Below the pieces are notes generated by a model that saw only the letters and a list, made by a program, of their open reading frames with translations, did no database searches and had not been told where the DNA came from. Shown here piece after piece: positions 10,369 through 23,639 of a DNA stretch of 64,000 nucleotides. Where the stretch lies: positions 160,259,043 to 160,323,042 of the forward strand of contig CP136069.1 of NCBI GenBank assembly GCA_032622095.1, given 5' to 3'. Numbering within the stretch: position 1 is the first letter of the stretch; the number at the start of each line of letters is the position of its first letter. This DNA is from Siphonodentalium dalli. Lineage: Eukaryota > Mollusca > Scaphopoda > Gadilida > Siphonodentaliidae. Made by a program: the position numbers and the translations under genes.

Positions 10369-11417
10369 ATAGACTGTCAGTGCATAAAAGATATGCAAAT
10401 AAAAAAAGAGGACGGGACAAAATATAGGGTCGGGAGGGGATGTAAATCTAGCATTTTTTTTATATTGGCCTTAGATGTTGTATTTGTGATGTATGCCTGA
10501 CCTGCGTATGCTGGACGCCATTGATCTACTAATTCAGATGCCATAAAATACATGTAGAGAATAATCACTTGATTGAACTGGTGATGTGAAATATTTATGA
10601 GATGCAGGGATACACAAACACAAGTCACAATGCGCTAGAGTGTTTTGCAAAATAGTCCCTGCCTTGAGTGAATTATTTCACGTCACCGGTTCAATAAAAT
10701 GGTTATACTGTTTATTATATTCAATTATAAAACATATGATTTACCAGAAATCCGAATTATACTGACATTATACCCATGACGCATAAATTTTGGTAGCTTG
10801 TATGAATAAAAAAATGCATAATCGATGCACTAATGCAGACACATTTGCAGCCTTGGTGTGGGGGGCTTGCTTGTCTCACATATTGAAAATGAATGTTCCG
10901 TCCAACAATTCTATCACTTGGTATCGGTTACATGTGATTTAATTAATGAAATCCAATTTATGTGTGTGCTTGACATATTTTATATATGCATTCTTGTTTT
11001 CTGAGGTGATGGGTTGGAGGATTGCTCAGTCTGAATAAATTACAGCATTATATTCTGATCAGTGCTATGACATTGCTGTATGTACGAATGGATTTTGATT
11101 AACAAACTGTAACAAAGGGGATTTCCCAGCACTTCCAAAACAAATGAAAAACAATATAATTAAAAACGAGCATGTCTCTTTAACATACACATTTCAAATG
11201 ACATTAATTAACATTCCCATTTCAAATGACATACTACTGTTTTTCTAAAATTTTGCCTGCTTTTTTTTTTAACAAGGCACAGACAGCGCTTTCAGTTTAA
11301 TTGATAAGTCCTAATTTTAATCGGAAAGCTTTACATTTATCCACCAAGAATGAGGGAATTTATTCAGACTGAGGTTTACTTAGTGCTATGTTATAAATAC
11401 ATATAATTTATTGCATA
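10369..11417. other. Intergenic AT-rich DNA, nothing recognised
   Basis: Short frames only. A poly-T run lies near 11260. Confidence 0.5.
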
Positions 11418-11630
11418 CAGTAATGCTCTAAGTAATCAACTCCTTAACCACAGCAGAATTATGGGTAATTTGTCAGGATTTAGTCGGAAATATGGCTTGT
11501 TGCCATTCATCGGAAAGCTCTCAGCGAGAGCTTTCCGGTGAATGGCAACAAGCAATATTTCCGACTTAATCCTGAAAAATTACCCATAATTCTGCTGTGG
11601 TGAAGGAGTCAATTACTTAGATCATTACTG
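11418..11630. mobile_element. Palindromic MITE family 1, intact copy
   Basis: CAGTAATGCTCTAAGTAATC to its complement ending CATTACTG, TA on each side, with arms pairing around GAAAGCTCTCAGCGAGAGC. Confidence 0.88.
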
Positions 11631-11751
11631 TAGTTTGGTCTCTCTTGTTATGTTTTATGTGATACTAATGCTAATCATGTTAAAGGTTTCTGACTAGGTC
11701 AAAGATATAGATTACTGAGATTAAAAAATTTATTAAACCCAATTACCGATG

Positions 11752-12208
11752 GGCCTGAGAATAAGGTGCCTGTCATTAGAGGAATGAGGTCCCTGGAGGG
11801 TGAATTTAGTGATGCTATCCCACATAGCGGGCTAGCTTCACCAAGTTCACTCTTTGGGGACATCATTCTGCATGGCCTCGTCTGCTATGGGAGACATAGA
11901 CTTAGATTGAAGTTCCCAAATGGTGAATATTGTGATGTACACCCATCGGGAACCTCGATTATGCAATGTGTCATCTGCCAGTTTGGGGATATAGAGAAAC
12001 TAAACTTATAAAGAAATAGAATCTAAGTGAAGAAGTTTCTATAGAAATTTGATAATAAAGAAACATTCCAGAGAAGATGAGGCCTGAGCAGAATTAGGTC
12101 CCCAGAGGGTGAATTTAGTTATGCTAGCCCACTATGAGTGATAGATCACTAAATTTACCCTCTGGGGGACCTCATTCTGCAAATGACAGGCACCATATTC
12201 TCAGGCCT
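11752..12208. mobile_element. Palindromic MITE family 2, complete copy
   Basis: The inverted ends are GGCCTGAGAATAAGGTGCC and GGCACCATATTCTCAGGCC. The two inner hairpins are built on GGTCCC..GAGGGTGAATTTAG. Two open frames here (11766-12011, 12134-12319) are shadows of the hairpins. Confidence 0.82.
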
Positions 12209-12499
12209 GAAAATAATAGATATACATGCAATGTTCAGATGAACAGAGATGACCCCTTTGTAGATTTCATCTGTTTTCTGAATTTTGAATTTTGTTTAAT
12301 AATGGAGTTGGTTTTGTAGGATATGCTTGGTAAAAAAAACAAAAAACAAAAAAACAAATCTTAATTAAATAATATCACACAAGTGAGACCAAACTTAATA
12401 ACAATTTAATTTTGGGTTTATCTTGTATTTTCCCCCTCAATTCTGATCTCTGCTATAGAGTCCTGCCTTTCTACTGCATGACATTTCAAGCATCTCTGT

Positions 12500-12836
12500 T
12501 TAAGGGGGTACCATACACTAAATCTGACCATTTATGGGACCATCTCCTTTTATACTCAACAGAATATGTGCAACAAATGAATGAATTTGAGCCATGGATT
12601 AGTGCAAAATACACTCATTTACTGTATTAACAATACAAACAACGTGGTAATTATAATTACTGGAGTCATAAATTCAAGTTTATTATAATTAACATGTTTG
12701 CATCATTTATAGAGCAAATGCGTGTATTTTGCACTAATCCATGGCTCAAATTCATTCATCTGTTGCATATATTCTGTTGAGTACAAAAGGAGATGGTCCC
12801 ATAATTGGTCAGATTTAGTGTATGGTACCCCTTTAA
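12500..12836. mobile_element. TTAA-flanked palindromic element family 5
   Basis: TTAA at 12500-12503 and 12833-12836. The left arm GGGGTACCATACACTAAATC pairs with the right arm GATTTAGTGTATGGTACCCC, and pairing continues over more than 100 bp (ATGGGACCATCTCCTTTT; CATGGATTAGTGCAAAATAC). Confidence 0.85.
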
Positions 12837-13092
12837 ACCATTTTTTACTGAATGCTTTCTCCCATCATTCATAAAAGTATTCATGTACATTGGTGTGGTC
12901 TATTATTCACCTTGAGGCATGTTCAGGAAATATAAGCATCTGACAGACAGATGAACAGATTACAGAAGGATTCCTATTCATCAGTGGGAAATGTTATCTG
13001 AACATATCCCACTAATTATCTTATTAATCAGATAAGTTTTTGAATATATTAATTAGCTGTATATTAAGCTTCTCATTCATTACAAATATCCC

Positions 13093-13376
13093 ATTTGATT
13101 GGCATTATATTTATTTTCGCTGATTGTTTTTTTATTGTTACAAATTTAGAAAAAATTTGATTGGCATTATATTTATTTTCGCTGATTGTTTTTTTATTGT
13201 TACAAATTTAGAAAAAATTTGATTGGCATTATATTTATTTTGTCTGAATGCTGTTTTATTGTCACAAATTTAGAAAAAATTTGAATGTCATATTTATTTT
13301 CTCTGAATGCTGTTTTATTGTCACAAATTTAGAAAAATTTGAATGGCATTATATTTATTTTCTCTGAATGCTATTT
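13093..13376 (+). repeat. Tandem repeat, about 62 bp x 4.5
   Basis: The unit contains TTTGATTGGCATTATATTTA, TTTTCGCTGATTG and TTGTTACAAATTTAGAAAAA. The first two units are nearly identical; later ones have GAATGCTG in place of GATTG. Confidence 0.9.
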
Positions 13377-13550
13377 AACCCTTCTATTCGCTGAATTTTG
13401 CAAATAACCCTGTGCCAATGCATTCTCTGATATATATGTGAGGCGCCCGTAGGAAGCCTCGCATATATAAGATAATAGATTGGCCTAACAATATTTACCT
13501 TGACCTTTGTAAGCCAGTTATTCCCTTATATATGAGAGTCAATTCGCATG
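13374..13550. mobile_element. Palindromic element family 3, truncated copy
   Basis: It begins TTAACCCTTCTATTCGCTG and keeps the first hairpin (GAGGCGCCCGTAGGAAGCCTC) but has lost the right end. Confidence 0.65.
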
Positions 13551-13601
13551 ATCCCACTTTGAAGGCATTGAGTCCATTTAAAGTGCTGATAAGGTTAGCT
13601 A

Positions 13602-13815
13602 CAGTAATGCACTAAATAATCGACTCCTTAACCACAGCAGAATTATGGGTAACTTTTCAGGATTTAGTCGGAAATATAGCTTGTTGCCATTCATCGGAAA
13701 GCTCTAGGGGAGAGCTTTCTGATGAATGGCAACAAGCCATATTTCCGACTAAATCCTGAAAAGTTAACCATAATTCTGCTGTGGTTAAGGAGTCGATTAT
13801 TTAGGGATATTATTG
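13602..13815. mobile_element. Palindromic MITE family 1, intact copy
   Basis: Long paired arms around GGAAAGCTCTAGGGGAGAGC, with TA at the left and a slightly worn right tip (ATATTATTG, TA). Confidence 0.87.
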
Positions 13816-13969
13816 TATGTAAATTCATTTGGTTTCTACTGTTTTTCAATATTGTTTTCCTTACGAGAAATAACACTTTCATAACTGGATGCTCGCCGAT
13901 GGGTATTTAATTGATTCCCATTCATTCATATATGGGGAGGCTTAGATAATAATAAACAAGCAGCAAAAA

Positions 13970-14162
13970 GGTATGTGAGGCGCCCATAGGAAGCCTCGCA
14001 TATATAAGATAATAGATTGGCCTAACAATATTGACGTTCGTAAGCCAGTGCATTCCCTTATATATGAGAGGCTCCCTACGGGAGAATGGCATATATAAGA
14101 GAATGCACTGGCACATGATCTTTAATGCTGTACCAGTGCAGCTCCCGTCATGAAAGGGATAA
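13970..14162. mobile_element. Palindromic element family 3, 5'-truncated copy
   Basis: It starts inside the first hairpin (GAGGCGCCCATAGGAAGCCT) and ends GTCATGAAAGGGATAA. Confidence 0.7.
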
Positions 14163-14182
14163 TTGTCACAAATTTATGGTGG

Positions 14183-14382
14183 TTAAAGGGGACTGCACAC
14201 TAAATCCAGCCATTTATGATATCATGATATCATATCCTATTATACTCAACAGAATATATGCAATAAATGAATGAATTTGATCATGGATGAGTGCAAAATA
14301 CACTCATGTAATCTAGGAACGATGTAAACAACATGGTAATTACGATGAAAATGAGTTTATGGCTCAACAGTCCCCCTTTATG
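14183..14382. mobile_element. Palindromic element family 5, shortened copy
   Basis: GTTAAAGGGGACTGCACACT opens it; a shortened right side ends CAGTCCCCCTTTA. Confidence 0.65.
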
Positions 14383-14469
14383 TAGCAGGTACATAAAGTT
14401 CTTGACAATAACAAGGTTCAGGTACACACATGTTTGCTAGACCTCCAAATATTCCAGGTAGTTAAAAAT

Positions 14470-14590
14470 AACAGATTTTAAAAATCGATATCTGATAACT
14501 CTGAGCTTTAATGTGTCGGTTCCTTGACTCAAATGAATTATATGTTACCCCCAAAGCCAAACAAATAGTAATTTAGGAGAATTCATTTGG
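14470..14590. mobile_element. Family 4 fragment
   Basis: AAAATCGATATCTGATAACT, GACTCAAATGAA and CCCCCAAAGCCAAACAAATA match the right part of the element at 5603-6071. A second short piece with AAAGGTACTCAATCCG lies at 15630-15665. Confidence 0.6.
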
Positions 14591-15873
14591 ATAGTTTAGT
14601 TTAAACATATTTATTTGTCTAATTTATGTAACATATTATATATGACACAAACATTGTATATACAGACATTAATTTGGATTGTGTATCATTAAATGATGTG
14701 AAACACTGGGATAGGGTGATCAAATATAAATGGAGAATAATCTAGCTCAAATGGGGTTATTTTTACAAATATTATATCCAAATTGACAACGCACATAGTC
14801 ATTCTTATATATTAATTAATTGCAGTGATTCTCGAAGGTGAAATCATTTTCGTTAGTTTATCGCAGATAGTTGCGTCCCAAATCGAGAGTAAATATTACA
14901 ATTGAGGGTAGTTTAGACGATGATTTCTATGGAGTGGTACGGCCGATTTGCTTGAAATTTTCGGCGATGTTGCTAAAATGCTACATTTCTCCAGTTAACA
15001 TAGCGCCTGAATGATAACGTGTCAGTTTCACATAACTGAACAAGTACATAATATGTCTTTAACATGTGTTACCAGTAACATGTACGTGTAGCTGAACCTG
15101 GCTAATAAGATAATGACATATTGTTTCTTATTTTGTTAAAAGTTATTTTTTCCATTTGTACACAGTACTCATACCTTTCATACGCATGCTTTTTCTATTT
15201 ATATAACCAGATACATTTTGATGTTATTTATCATTGTTTTCAATGTATTTCAAATGAAATCTGATATAGAAAATCTGATTTAACTTTTGCACTAATAAGT
15301 GACCTTATCTGATGTCAGACCAAAACAGCTTAAATATATTCACTGCATTATGACACCATGGGCATACAACCAACAGGAAGATTTATACTCAAGTTTGTAA
15401 ATTATAACTAAGAAAAATCGAGTCCCGACTTTTCAGCACGGTTGAGTGTGGAGTAATAAAGACTGTTCGTTTTTAGTCTGATATGGTAACAATAAAGAGT
15501 GTTTGCATCATTATTGTTTGAGAAAATTAAAAACAGCTGGAACATTTATGAGAATTTGGCAAGTGTTTCAGAGTGTATATAAAGCCTGCATTGACTCAGT
15601 TTGAAGGTTCAAATAAGCTATTACCATTTAAAGGTACTCAATCCGTAAAGAGGGTCCTATATTACCATTTAACTTCTTCCCTTATTAAAGATGCTGTTTT
15701 GATTTGTCACAAAAATGTTCAGCTTACCATGCAAAAGAAAAATGAAAATTGTATTTAAACCAATATCATTCATATGCCACGGTCATCATGGAAATCCACA
15801 AATCGCCCACAAGTAATACGTCAAAAAAGATCACAAAAGCTTATAATTTACAATGCTTTTTATTATCTAGCAT
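14591..15873. other. Intergenic AT-rich DNA, no gene recognised
   Basis: It holds a short family 4 piece near 15630 and an ATAAAGA-type motif pair near 15456-15500. No supported coding frame. Confidence 0.5.
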
Positions 15874-16458
15874 GCCATGGCCGTTCTTTATAAGAGACTT
15901 TCATAAATTCAAAATGTGTTAAAACTTCCTCTTTTGAAAGTCGATATCTAGCCTTCTAGAGTATTGAACCTTTGAACTATCAGACATTTGGACTATAGGA
16001 CCTTTGGAATAAAGGGATGACACCACCAAAACCTATTATTGGGCTCATCTGTCCGATCTATTTATTTTCTGTTATAAAAAAAATGCACAGATGGTGGTTT
16101 TATGGTGTCAAATCAGACAGAGTATCTTTAACAAAATTCCAGGCTACAATTGAGCCTAAAATTACTCTCTTTTCACGTTCCCGAGATGAAAATAGGTCTA
16201 TAATTACATCATGAGAAGTAACCACCTCAACTTATAATTATATATTATGTTGGTAGATGTTACACACACCAGAGAGATTTCATATGACGATGGTAATTGT
16301 CTGTGGGCACAGTGCAATACACTTTCAAAAGTTGAAATTCTGTACCTGAAACAACATACTTTGAAACCAGAAGAAAAAAAAATCGTAATTTTTTAGTATA
16401 TACTCAGTAATAAAACTACTATTATCAAAACAAATCTTTGATAAATTTGCGCTTTTTC

Positions 16459-16818
16459 TTAAAGGGTTACTGTACACTAAACCTGGCCATTTATGGGACC
16501 GTCTCCTAGTATACTTAATTCAATATATGCAACATATGAATGAATTTGAATCATGGATGAGTGCAAAATACACTCATGTGCTCTATGAACGATATAAACA
16601 ACATGGTAATTATGATGACAATGAGTTAATGACTTGAGTCATAAACTCTTTTCCATTATAATTACAATGTTGTTTACATCGTTCATACAAACAATTGAGT
16701 GTATATTGCACTCAAGCTCAAATTAAATTTTAATTAATTCATTTGTTGCATATATTATGTTGAGTATAATAGGAGATGCTCCTATAAATGGCCGGATTTA
16801 GTGTACAGTCCCCCTTTA
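16459..16818. mobile_element. Palindromic element family 5, in duplication copy A
   Basis: TTAAAGGGTTACTGTACACT on the left; the right side reads GGATTTAGTGTACAGTCCCC. The inner arms pair (ACTCATGTGCTCTATGAACG region). Confidence 0.78.
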
Positions 16819-17662
16819 TAGCCTATAAATGTTCAGTCCACAAGGTCTTGAACATAACTATAGGCCAGCCTGCCCCCTCAAGATATTAACCGTCAAAAAA
16901 TTAGATTGCGCGGCACATACTAGTATTGCATCAAAATCAACTTTCTATAGAACTTACATTCCACCTAACTGGGTTGCATGGTCAAAGTATTCAGAGCCAT
17001 TGATTTTGATCTAATATTTAACTTGTGGCATGTGAACCTGTGATTTGTTTCAACAACACATGCACCGTCTCATTTCTCCATTTTATCACTCATAGATGAA
17101 ACCAAACTGCAAGTCAGAGTTCAGGCGCTGTTAGGCTGGTCTGAGAACTGCCATCACGTACAAAGAATGTGAGGAAATCTCTCATTTGTATATGGGCAGG
17201 GCGGTATATAGGAATCGGCTTGTCTGTCCTTCCATCTGTCGAGCCGTCTGTCTGTCCATCCATCCGTAGACGCAACTTTTGTCAGAGATTTTATTCCTAA
17301 TTTGTTTGTGGAGTTATCCCCCTTTTTCGACATAGAAATATTTCTCCGTTTTTTTGTCAGATCTGGTATTCCTACAATTTTCAGTCATTTTTTGGAAGGC
17401 ACAGATATTTAGTACCATGGCAACCTGTGCGTCTGCATATATGAGGTCTTTCCGACGATGTTTGTGGAGTTATCCCCCTTTTTTCGACTTCATCATTTTC
17501 GCAACACTAAAATCAGTATGTCAGTCTATCCATATATGTGTGCGTTCAACTTAATTTCCAGAGCATAGCGTCAGTGCGTAAAACAGTTCCCCAAACTGCC
17601 TGCTGAGGGGGTATAATTATAGTCCAATTGGGACAACCCACTTCTAGATACGCCCTGTTTCT

Positions 17663-17890
17663 AACTCGCGGCCATATTGGATCCACCAGGCCCGATTCCG
17701 TTGTTTTAGTGCTACAGGTCAAAGTTCTGGAGTAGCATTGCGTATATGGAAGTAATGAATAATTTAAAAGCTCCATATATGGAAATGCTACTCCAGAACG
17801 TTTCCATGTATCACTAAAACCACGGAACCGGGGCTGAAAGAATCTATGAAACCACGGAATGGAGCTGGATGAGTCCAATACGGCCGTGAC
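17663..17890. mobile_element. Palindromic element family 6, in duplication copy A
   Basis: The outer ends GCGGCCATATTGGATCCA and TGAGTCCAATACGGCCGT are inverted. The inner arms pair through TTCTGGAGTAGCAT and ATGCTACTCCAGAA around a TCCATATATGGA core. Confidence 0.75.
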
Positions 17891-18394
17891 AGGTGATCTC
17901 GCTTATTTATGTAAGACTTCGCTTGGTTGCAATTCATTCTGTTTTATACTGTGAAACCGAACTGACCATATTAATTTAAAAATTGGCCAGAATCCATTGC
18001 AGCTGACAAAATTCTTAAATAAAAGAATGTTAGAATTTATTCCGAAAATGAACGCAATGCATGGAAGTGGTCAGACCAGTGTAACGAGGGGACTGAACTC
18101 TGCCTTTCAGTTTGAGTTGGAGCAACAGCCAGAATTTCCTACATTGCTGTGCAGATACTAGTTACTTCGCTTGTCACATTTCTTGTTTGTGCACATCGAC
18201 ATCGAGGGCTGGTGTAAGATGTCGAAGAAAAATGATTTAATGTCGAAAATGAACCGAATGATTCACGATTCTGCAATTAGTTCCATTTGTTAAATGATTA
18301 ACCATTATACCTTGCCTTACAATTTGAATACTTTTTTTTTTTTAATAAACTATTACAGTTAAATGATAACTTTTTGTATTAATCTTCTCTGTAG

Positions 18395-18600
18395 TAAATG
18401 GTTTCTCCCACCCACCCAGTTATAACAGTAAATTTGAATGGTCTAGTATTCAATTGGAGGGGTGTTCAGGAAACATTTTCAGGCGGCAGTGTATATATGA
18501 TTAGAATATAATAGAAGTGCAGAAGTATTCATGTTCTTTGATGGGACATGTTATCTGGACACTTTCCTAAGCCCAAAATAACATGAATGTGTATCTAGTA
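18395..18600 (+). mobile_element. Dispersed repeat family 8, in duplication copy A
   Basis: It contains TTTCTCCCACCCACCCAGTT, GGGGTGTTCAGGAAAC and TGGGACATGTTATCTGGACA. Reverse-oriented relatives lie near 25290-25450 and 53930-54182. Confidence 0.55.
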
Positions 18601-19257
18601 ACCGGTCCAAAAAAATATGGGAGCGGGTTTTTTCATTTTTTTTTTCATTTTATTTTTCCAAATTTAACTAACAACCGAACATAATCAGTAGTTATGAAGT
18701 CAGACATGAGAAATAGAGAAATTGATATACTGGGTACATGCAATAACATCCGAAAGCAATATTTACATATAAATCAGCTTAGAATAGCAAAGTTCCAAAT
18801 ACGTTGGATATGACCTTTCATGTGACAGAATGGCACCGGGGACCATAATGGAAATAAAAAATGGGATCTTGTCTGCTTTTTATGCTATCTCCGATGAAAT
18901 TCAGTCAAATGCTAGTGTTTACAGTTTACTGCTTTTGTTTCGTCACTGCTCGCACGTGACGTTTATCTATCACAGCTTTAAACCAGCCTTACTAGAACGT
19001 GTACAGCATGTATATATTATAATATATATACATAATGCATGGTTGTCGTTCGATATGTGTGAGTAGAATGCAAAAAGAACGATCGGGACGAGAGGACTGC
19101 TACCTGCATAGTATTCCCGTTTTGACATAGTCTTAAGTTAAGACTCTTAACAAGACATGCATTATGTATTAGAATTTTAATCGAACAGTCCAGGTATGCA
19201 AATTTGAGGCGAATTACCGTTCAGTTCGCCTGGAGGGTTACACGTCCAAAGAATAAA

Positions 19258-19550
19258 GGGGGGGGGGGTCGGAAACAAATTTCAGGCACGTATGGCATTT
19301 TTTCCCTTTCGATCATTTTTTGTACCCACCCACCCCCACCGCCAAATTATTTTCCGTTTACGGCAGTTTTTTCCGACCATTTTTTGACACCCACCCCCCC
19401 CTTTAACACTAAAACAGAGATTTGCGGGAGGAAATTCACTGTAAACAGCTGTATATGAATTTCTGTGCATACTATTTATCATGGATGTTAACATGGACAT
19501 GTAAATAGGAATGAGTCATTTTGAGGTCATTCGGCCAAAAAAACATGGCT
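19258..19550. other. Spacer between the two duplication copies
   Basis: A poly-G tract (from 19258) and two C-rich runs (CCCACCCACCCCCACC, CCCACCCCCCCCTT) flank an inverted GGAAATTCACTG..CAGT theme. The frames on both strands here are low-complexity shadows. Confidence 0.5.
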
Positions 19551-20124
19551 GCCATGGCTGTTCTTTATAAGAGACTTTCATAAATTCAAAATGTATTAAA
19601 ACTTCCTCTTTCGAAAGTCGATATCTCGCCTTCTAGAGTATTGAACCTTTGAACTATCAGACATTTGGACTATAGGACCTTTGGAATAAAGGGATGACGC
19701 CACCAAAACCTATTATTGGGCTCATCTGTCCGATCTATTTATTTTCTGTTATAAAAAGATGGTGGTTTTATGGTGTAAAATCAGACAGAGTATCTTTAAC
19801 AAAATTCCAGGCTACAATTGAACCTAAAATTACTCTCTTTTCACGTTCCCGAGATGTAAATAGGTCTATAATTACATCATGAGAAGTAACCACCTCAACT
19901 TATAATTATATATTATGTTGGTAGATGTTGCACACACCAGAGAGATTTCATATGACGATGGTAATTATATGTGGGCACAGTGCAATACACTTTCAAAAGT
20001 TGAAATTCTGTACCTGAAACAACATACTTTGAAACCAGAAGAAAAAAAAATCATTATTTTTTAGTATACTCAGTAATAAAACTAATATTATTAAAACAAA
20101 TCTTTGATAAATGTGCACTTTTTC

Positions 20125-20466
20125 TTAAAGGGTTACTGTACACTAAACCTGGCCATTTATGGGACCGTCTCCTAGTATACTTAATATGCAACATATGAAT
20201 GAATTTGAACCATGGATGAGTGCAAAATACACTCATGTGCTCTATGAACGATATAAACAACATAGTAATTATGATGACAATGAGTTAATGACTTGAGTCA
20301 TAAACTCATTTCCATTATAATTACAATGTTGTTTACATCGTTCATACAAACAATTGAGTGTATATTGCACTCAAGCTCAAATTAATTCATTTGTTGCCTA
20401 TATTATGTTGAGTATAATAGGAGATGCTCCCATAAATGGCCGGATTTAGTGTACAGTCCCCCTTTA
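20125..20466. mobile_element. Palindromic element family 5, in duplication copy B
   Basis: Paralogue of the copy at 16459-16818, with a small deletion near 20180. Confidence 0.78.
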
Positions 20467-21088
20467 TAGCCTATAAATGTTCAGTCCACAATGTCTTGAA
20501 CATAACTATAGGCCAGCCTGCCCCCTCAAGATATTAACCGTCAAGAAATTAGATTGCGTGCCACATATTGCATCAAAATCAACTTTCTATAGAACTTACA
20601 TTCCACCTAACTGGGTTGCATGGTCAAAGTATTCAGAGCCATTGATTTTGATCTAATATTTAACTTGTGGCATGTGAACCTGTGGTTTGTTTCAACAACA
20701 CATGCACCGTCTCATTTCTCCATTTTATCACTCATAGATGAAACCAAACTGCAAGTCAGAGTTCAGGCCCCTGTTACGCTGGTCTTTGAGTACTGCCATC
20801 ACGTACAAAGAATGTGAGGAAATATCTCATTTGTATATGGGGAGGGCGGTATATAGGAATCGGCTTGTCTGTCTGTCCGTCTGTCGAGCCGTATGTCTGT
20901 CCATCCGTAGATGCAACTTTTGTCAGATTTTATTCCTAATTTGTTTGTGGAGTTATCCCCCTTTTTCGACGTTTCAACTTAATTTCCAGAGCATAGCGTC
21001 AGTGCGTAAAACAGTTCCCCAAACTGCCTGCTGAGGGGGGTATAATTATAGTCCAATTGGGACAACCCATTTCCAGATACGCCCCGTC

Positions 21089-21291
21089 ACTAACTCACGG
21101 CCATATTGGAGCCTGGTTCCGTGGTTTTAGTGCTACAGGTCAAAGTTCTGGAGTAGCATTCATGAATAATTCAAAAACTCCATATATGGAAATGCTTCTC
21201 CAGAACGTTTACATGTAGCACTAAAACCACGGAACCGGGGATGGAAGAATCTACAAAACCACGGAGCTGGATGAATCCAATACGGCCGTGA
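21089..21291. mobile_element. Palindromic element family 6, in duplication copy B
   Basis: Paralogue of 17663-17890, with short internal deletions. Confidence 0.75.
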
Positions 21292-22300
21292 CAAGTGATC
21301 TCGCTTATTTATGTAAGACTTCGCTTGGTTACAATTCATTCTGTTTTATACTGTGAAACCGAACTGACCATATTAATTTTAAAATTGGCCAGAATCCATT
21401 GCAGCTGACAAAATTCTTAAATAAAAGAATGTTAGAATTTATTCCGAAAATGAACGCAATGCATGGAAGTGGTCAGACCAGTGTAACGTGAGGACTGAAC
21501 TCTGCCTTTCAGTTTGTGTTGGAGCAACAGCCAGAATTTCCTACATTGCTGTGCAGATACTAGAGTTACTTCGCTTGTCACATTTCTTGTTTGTGCACAT
21601 CGACATCGAGGGCTGGTGTAAGATGTCGAAGAAAATGATTTAATGTCGAAAATGAATTGAATGATTCACGATTCTGCAAATAGTTCCATTTGTTAAATGA
21701 TTAACCATTATACCTTGCCTTACAATTTGAATACTTTTTTTTTTTAATAAACTATTACAGTTATATGATAACTTTTTGTATTAATCTTCTCTGTAGTAAA
21801 TGGTTTCTCCCACCCACCCAGTTATAACAGTAAATTTGAATGGTCTAGTATTCAATTGGAGGGGTGTTCAGGAAACATTTGCAGGCGGCAGTGTATGTAT
21901 GTTTAGAATATAATAGAAGTGCAGAAGTATTCATGTTCTTTGATGGGACATGTTCAGATAATAAGTACAACGACCTCGTTTGTTGAATGTATTATCTGGA
22001 CATTTTCCTGAGGCCAAAATAACATGAATGTGTGTGTATCTAGTAACCGGTCCAAAAAAATATTGGAACGGGTGGGCGATTTTTTCATTTTATTTTTCCA
22101 AATTTAACTAACAACCGAACATAATCAGCAATTATGAAGTCAGACATGAGAAAGAGAGAAATTGATACACTGGGTACATGCAATAATATCCGAAAGCAAT
22201 ATTTACAAATAAATCGGCTTATAAACGCGAAGTTCCAAATACGTTGTATATGACCTTTCATGTGACAGAATGGCACCGGGGACCATAATGGACTTATTAA

Positions 22301-22780
22301 AGGTACTCAATCCGAACAGAGGGTCCCCATCTCAACAGATTCCAACAACAACAATCCGATTAGAGGGTCTTATATTACTATTTCTTTGGCTTTGGGGGTA
22401 AAACATATTTGATTCGAGTCGAGGAACCCATCAAACAAAGCTCAGAGTTATTAGATATTGATTTTTGAAATTTGTTAGTTTCTCGAGATGAGTACTAATA
22501 ATTGCCGTTAGTTTTGTAACCTGCACGAGATGTGAACACCAAAACACAATTCAAACAGACAAGGATGGATAACTCTAAAATCAAGAGGTAATAATAACGC
22601 AATTTTGACTGAGTTCTGGGCCAGAAAGTATTCCCGATAATGACAAATAATAGATTTCTAAAATCGATATCTAACAAATCTGAGCTTTGATGGGTGACTT
22701 CCTCGACTCGAATAACATATTTTTGACCCCCAAAGCCATTGAAATAGTAATTGAGAGGAGTTTTATCGGATTGAGTACCT
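22301..22780. mobile_element. TTAA-flanked family 4 element inserted in copy B only
   Basis: TTAA at 22297-22300 and 22781-22784. Ends AGGTACTCAATCCG and CGGATTGAGTACCT. The interior has the inverted GATTCGAGTCGAGGAA blocks. Its absence from copy A means it inserted after the duplication, or was lost from A. Confidence 0.87.
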
Positions 22781-23639
22781 TTAAATGCATGAGATCTGGT
22801 CTGCTTGTTATGTTATCTCCGATGGAATTCAGTCAAATGCTAGTACATGTACCCAACAGTTTACTGTTTTTGTTTCGTCACTGCTCACACGTGACGTTTA
22901 TCTATCACAGCTTTAAACCAGCCTTACTGGTACGTGTACATGCATGTATATATTATAAGATATAAATAATGCCTGGTTTGTTCGCTCTGCGTGAGTAGAA
23001 TGCCAAAAGAACGATCGGGACGAGAGGACTGCTACCTGCATAGTATTCCCGTTTTGACATAGTCTTAAGTTAAGACTCTTAACAAGACATGCATTATGTA
23101 TTAGAATTTTAATCGAACCGTCCAGGCATGCAAATTTGAGGCGAATTACCGTTCAGTTCGCCTGGAGTGTTACACGTACAAAGAATAAAAATGCCGCAAC
23201 AGAAAAACAGGTCACGCCAAAGGTTTCTGTACACGTGGTCTCACTATCACTGATTCTCACCTTAATTATTGCTCAATTACGACCCAAAATGAGACACTCA
23301 AGATTATAAACTTTCAGTGAGTTGCCCATTATAGTAGTCGATAGTAGTAATAGTGATTATAACAGTTTGAGTAACTATTCTGGTAACCTATGGGTTACCA
23401 ATGCACAGACCAGGCGAACGAAAACTAGGTTTACGCATAATTTGGAAATATGCAGGCCTGGAACACTGGATCACGTTGAATTCTCGCAAAATGTCTGTCT
23501 GATTTTGTCACAATTTTTATTAGCCACGAATTTTGGAAATTGGACTCAGATTTAACAATTTAAGATAATCTTTTGGTGACGAAAGGAGAGTAACTATATA
23601 CTATAACTATGTTATCAGTTATAACTAACATAGTCTGGT

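Larger units (their letters stand above)
15874..19257 (+). repeat. Segmental tandem duplication, copy A
   Basis: It runs from GCCATGG..GTTCTTTATAAG to CGTCCAAAGAATAAA and is highly similar to 19551-23189 along its length. Compared with copy B it keeps about 220 bp at 17320-17545 and lacks the family 4 insert. Matching short frames, such as one starting MTPPKPIIGLICPIYLFSVI in both copies, reflect the duplication and show no known domain. Confidence 0.9.
19551..23189 (+). repeat. Segmental tandem duplication, copy B
   Basis: Same order as copy A. Differences seen: a family 4 insertion at 22301-22780, loss of about 220 bp after 20960, and an added stretch around 21955-21990 (CAGATAATAAGTACAACG). 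Direct tandem orientation. Confidence 0.9.

Noticed and set aside
16017-16214. 65-residue frame repeated at 19694-19882
   Set aside because: Both copies come from the segmental duplication; no splice context, domain or codon signal.
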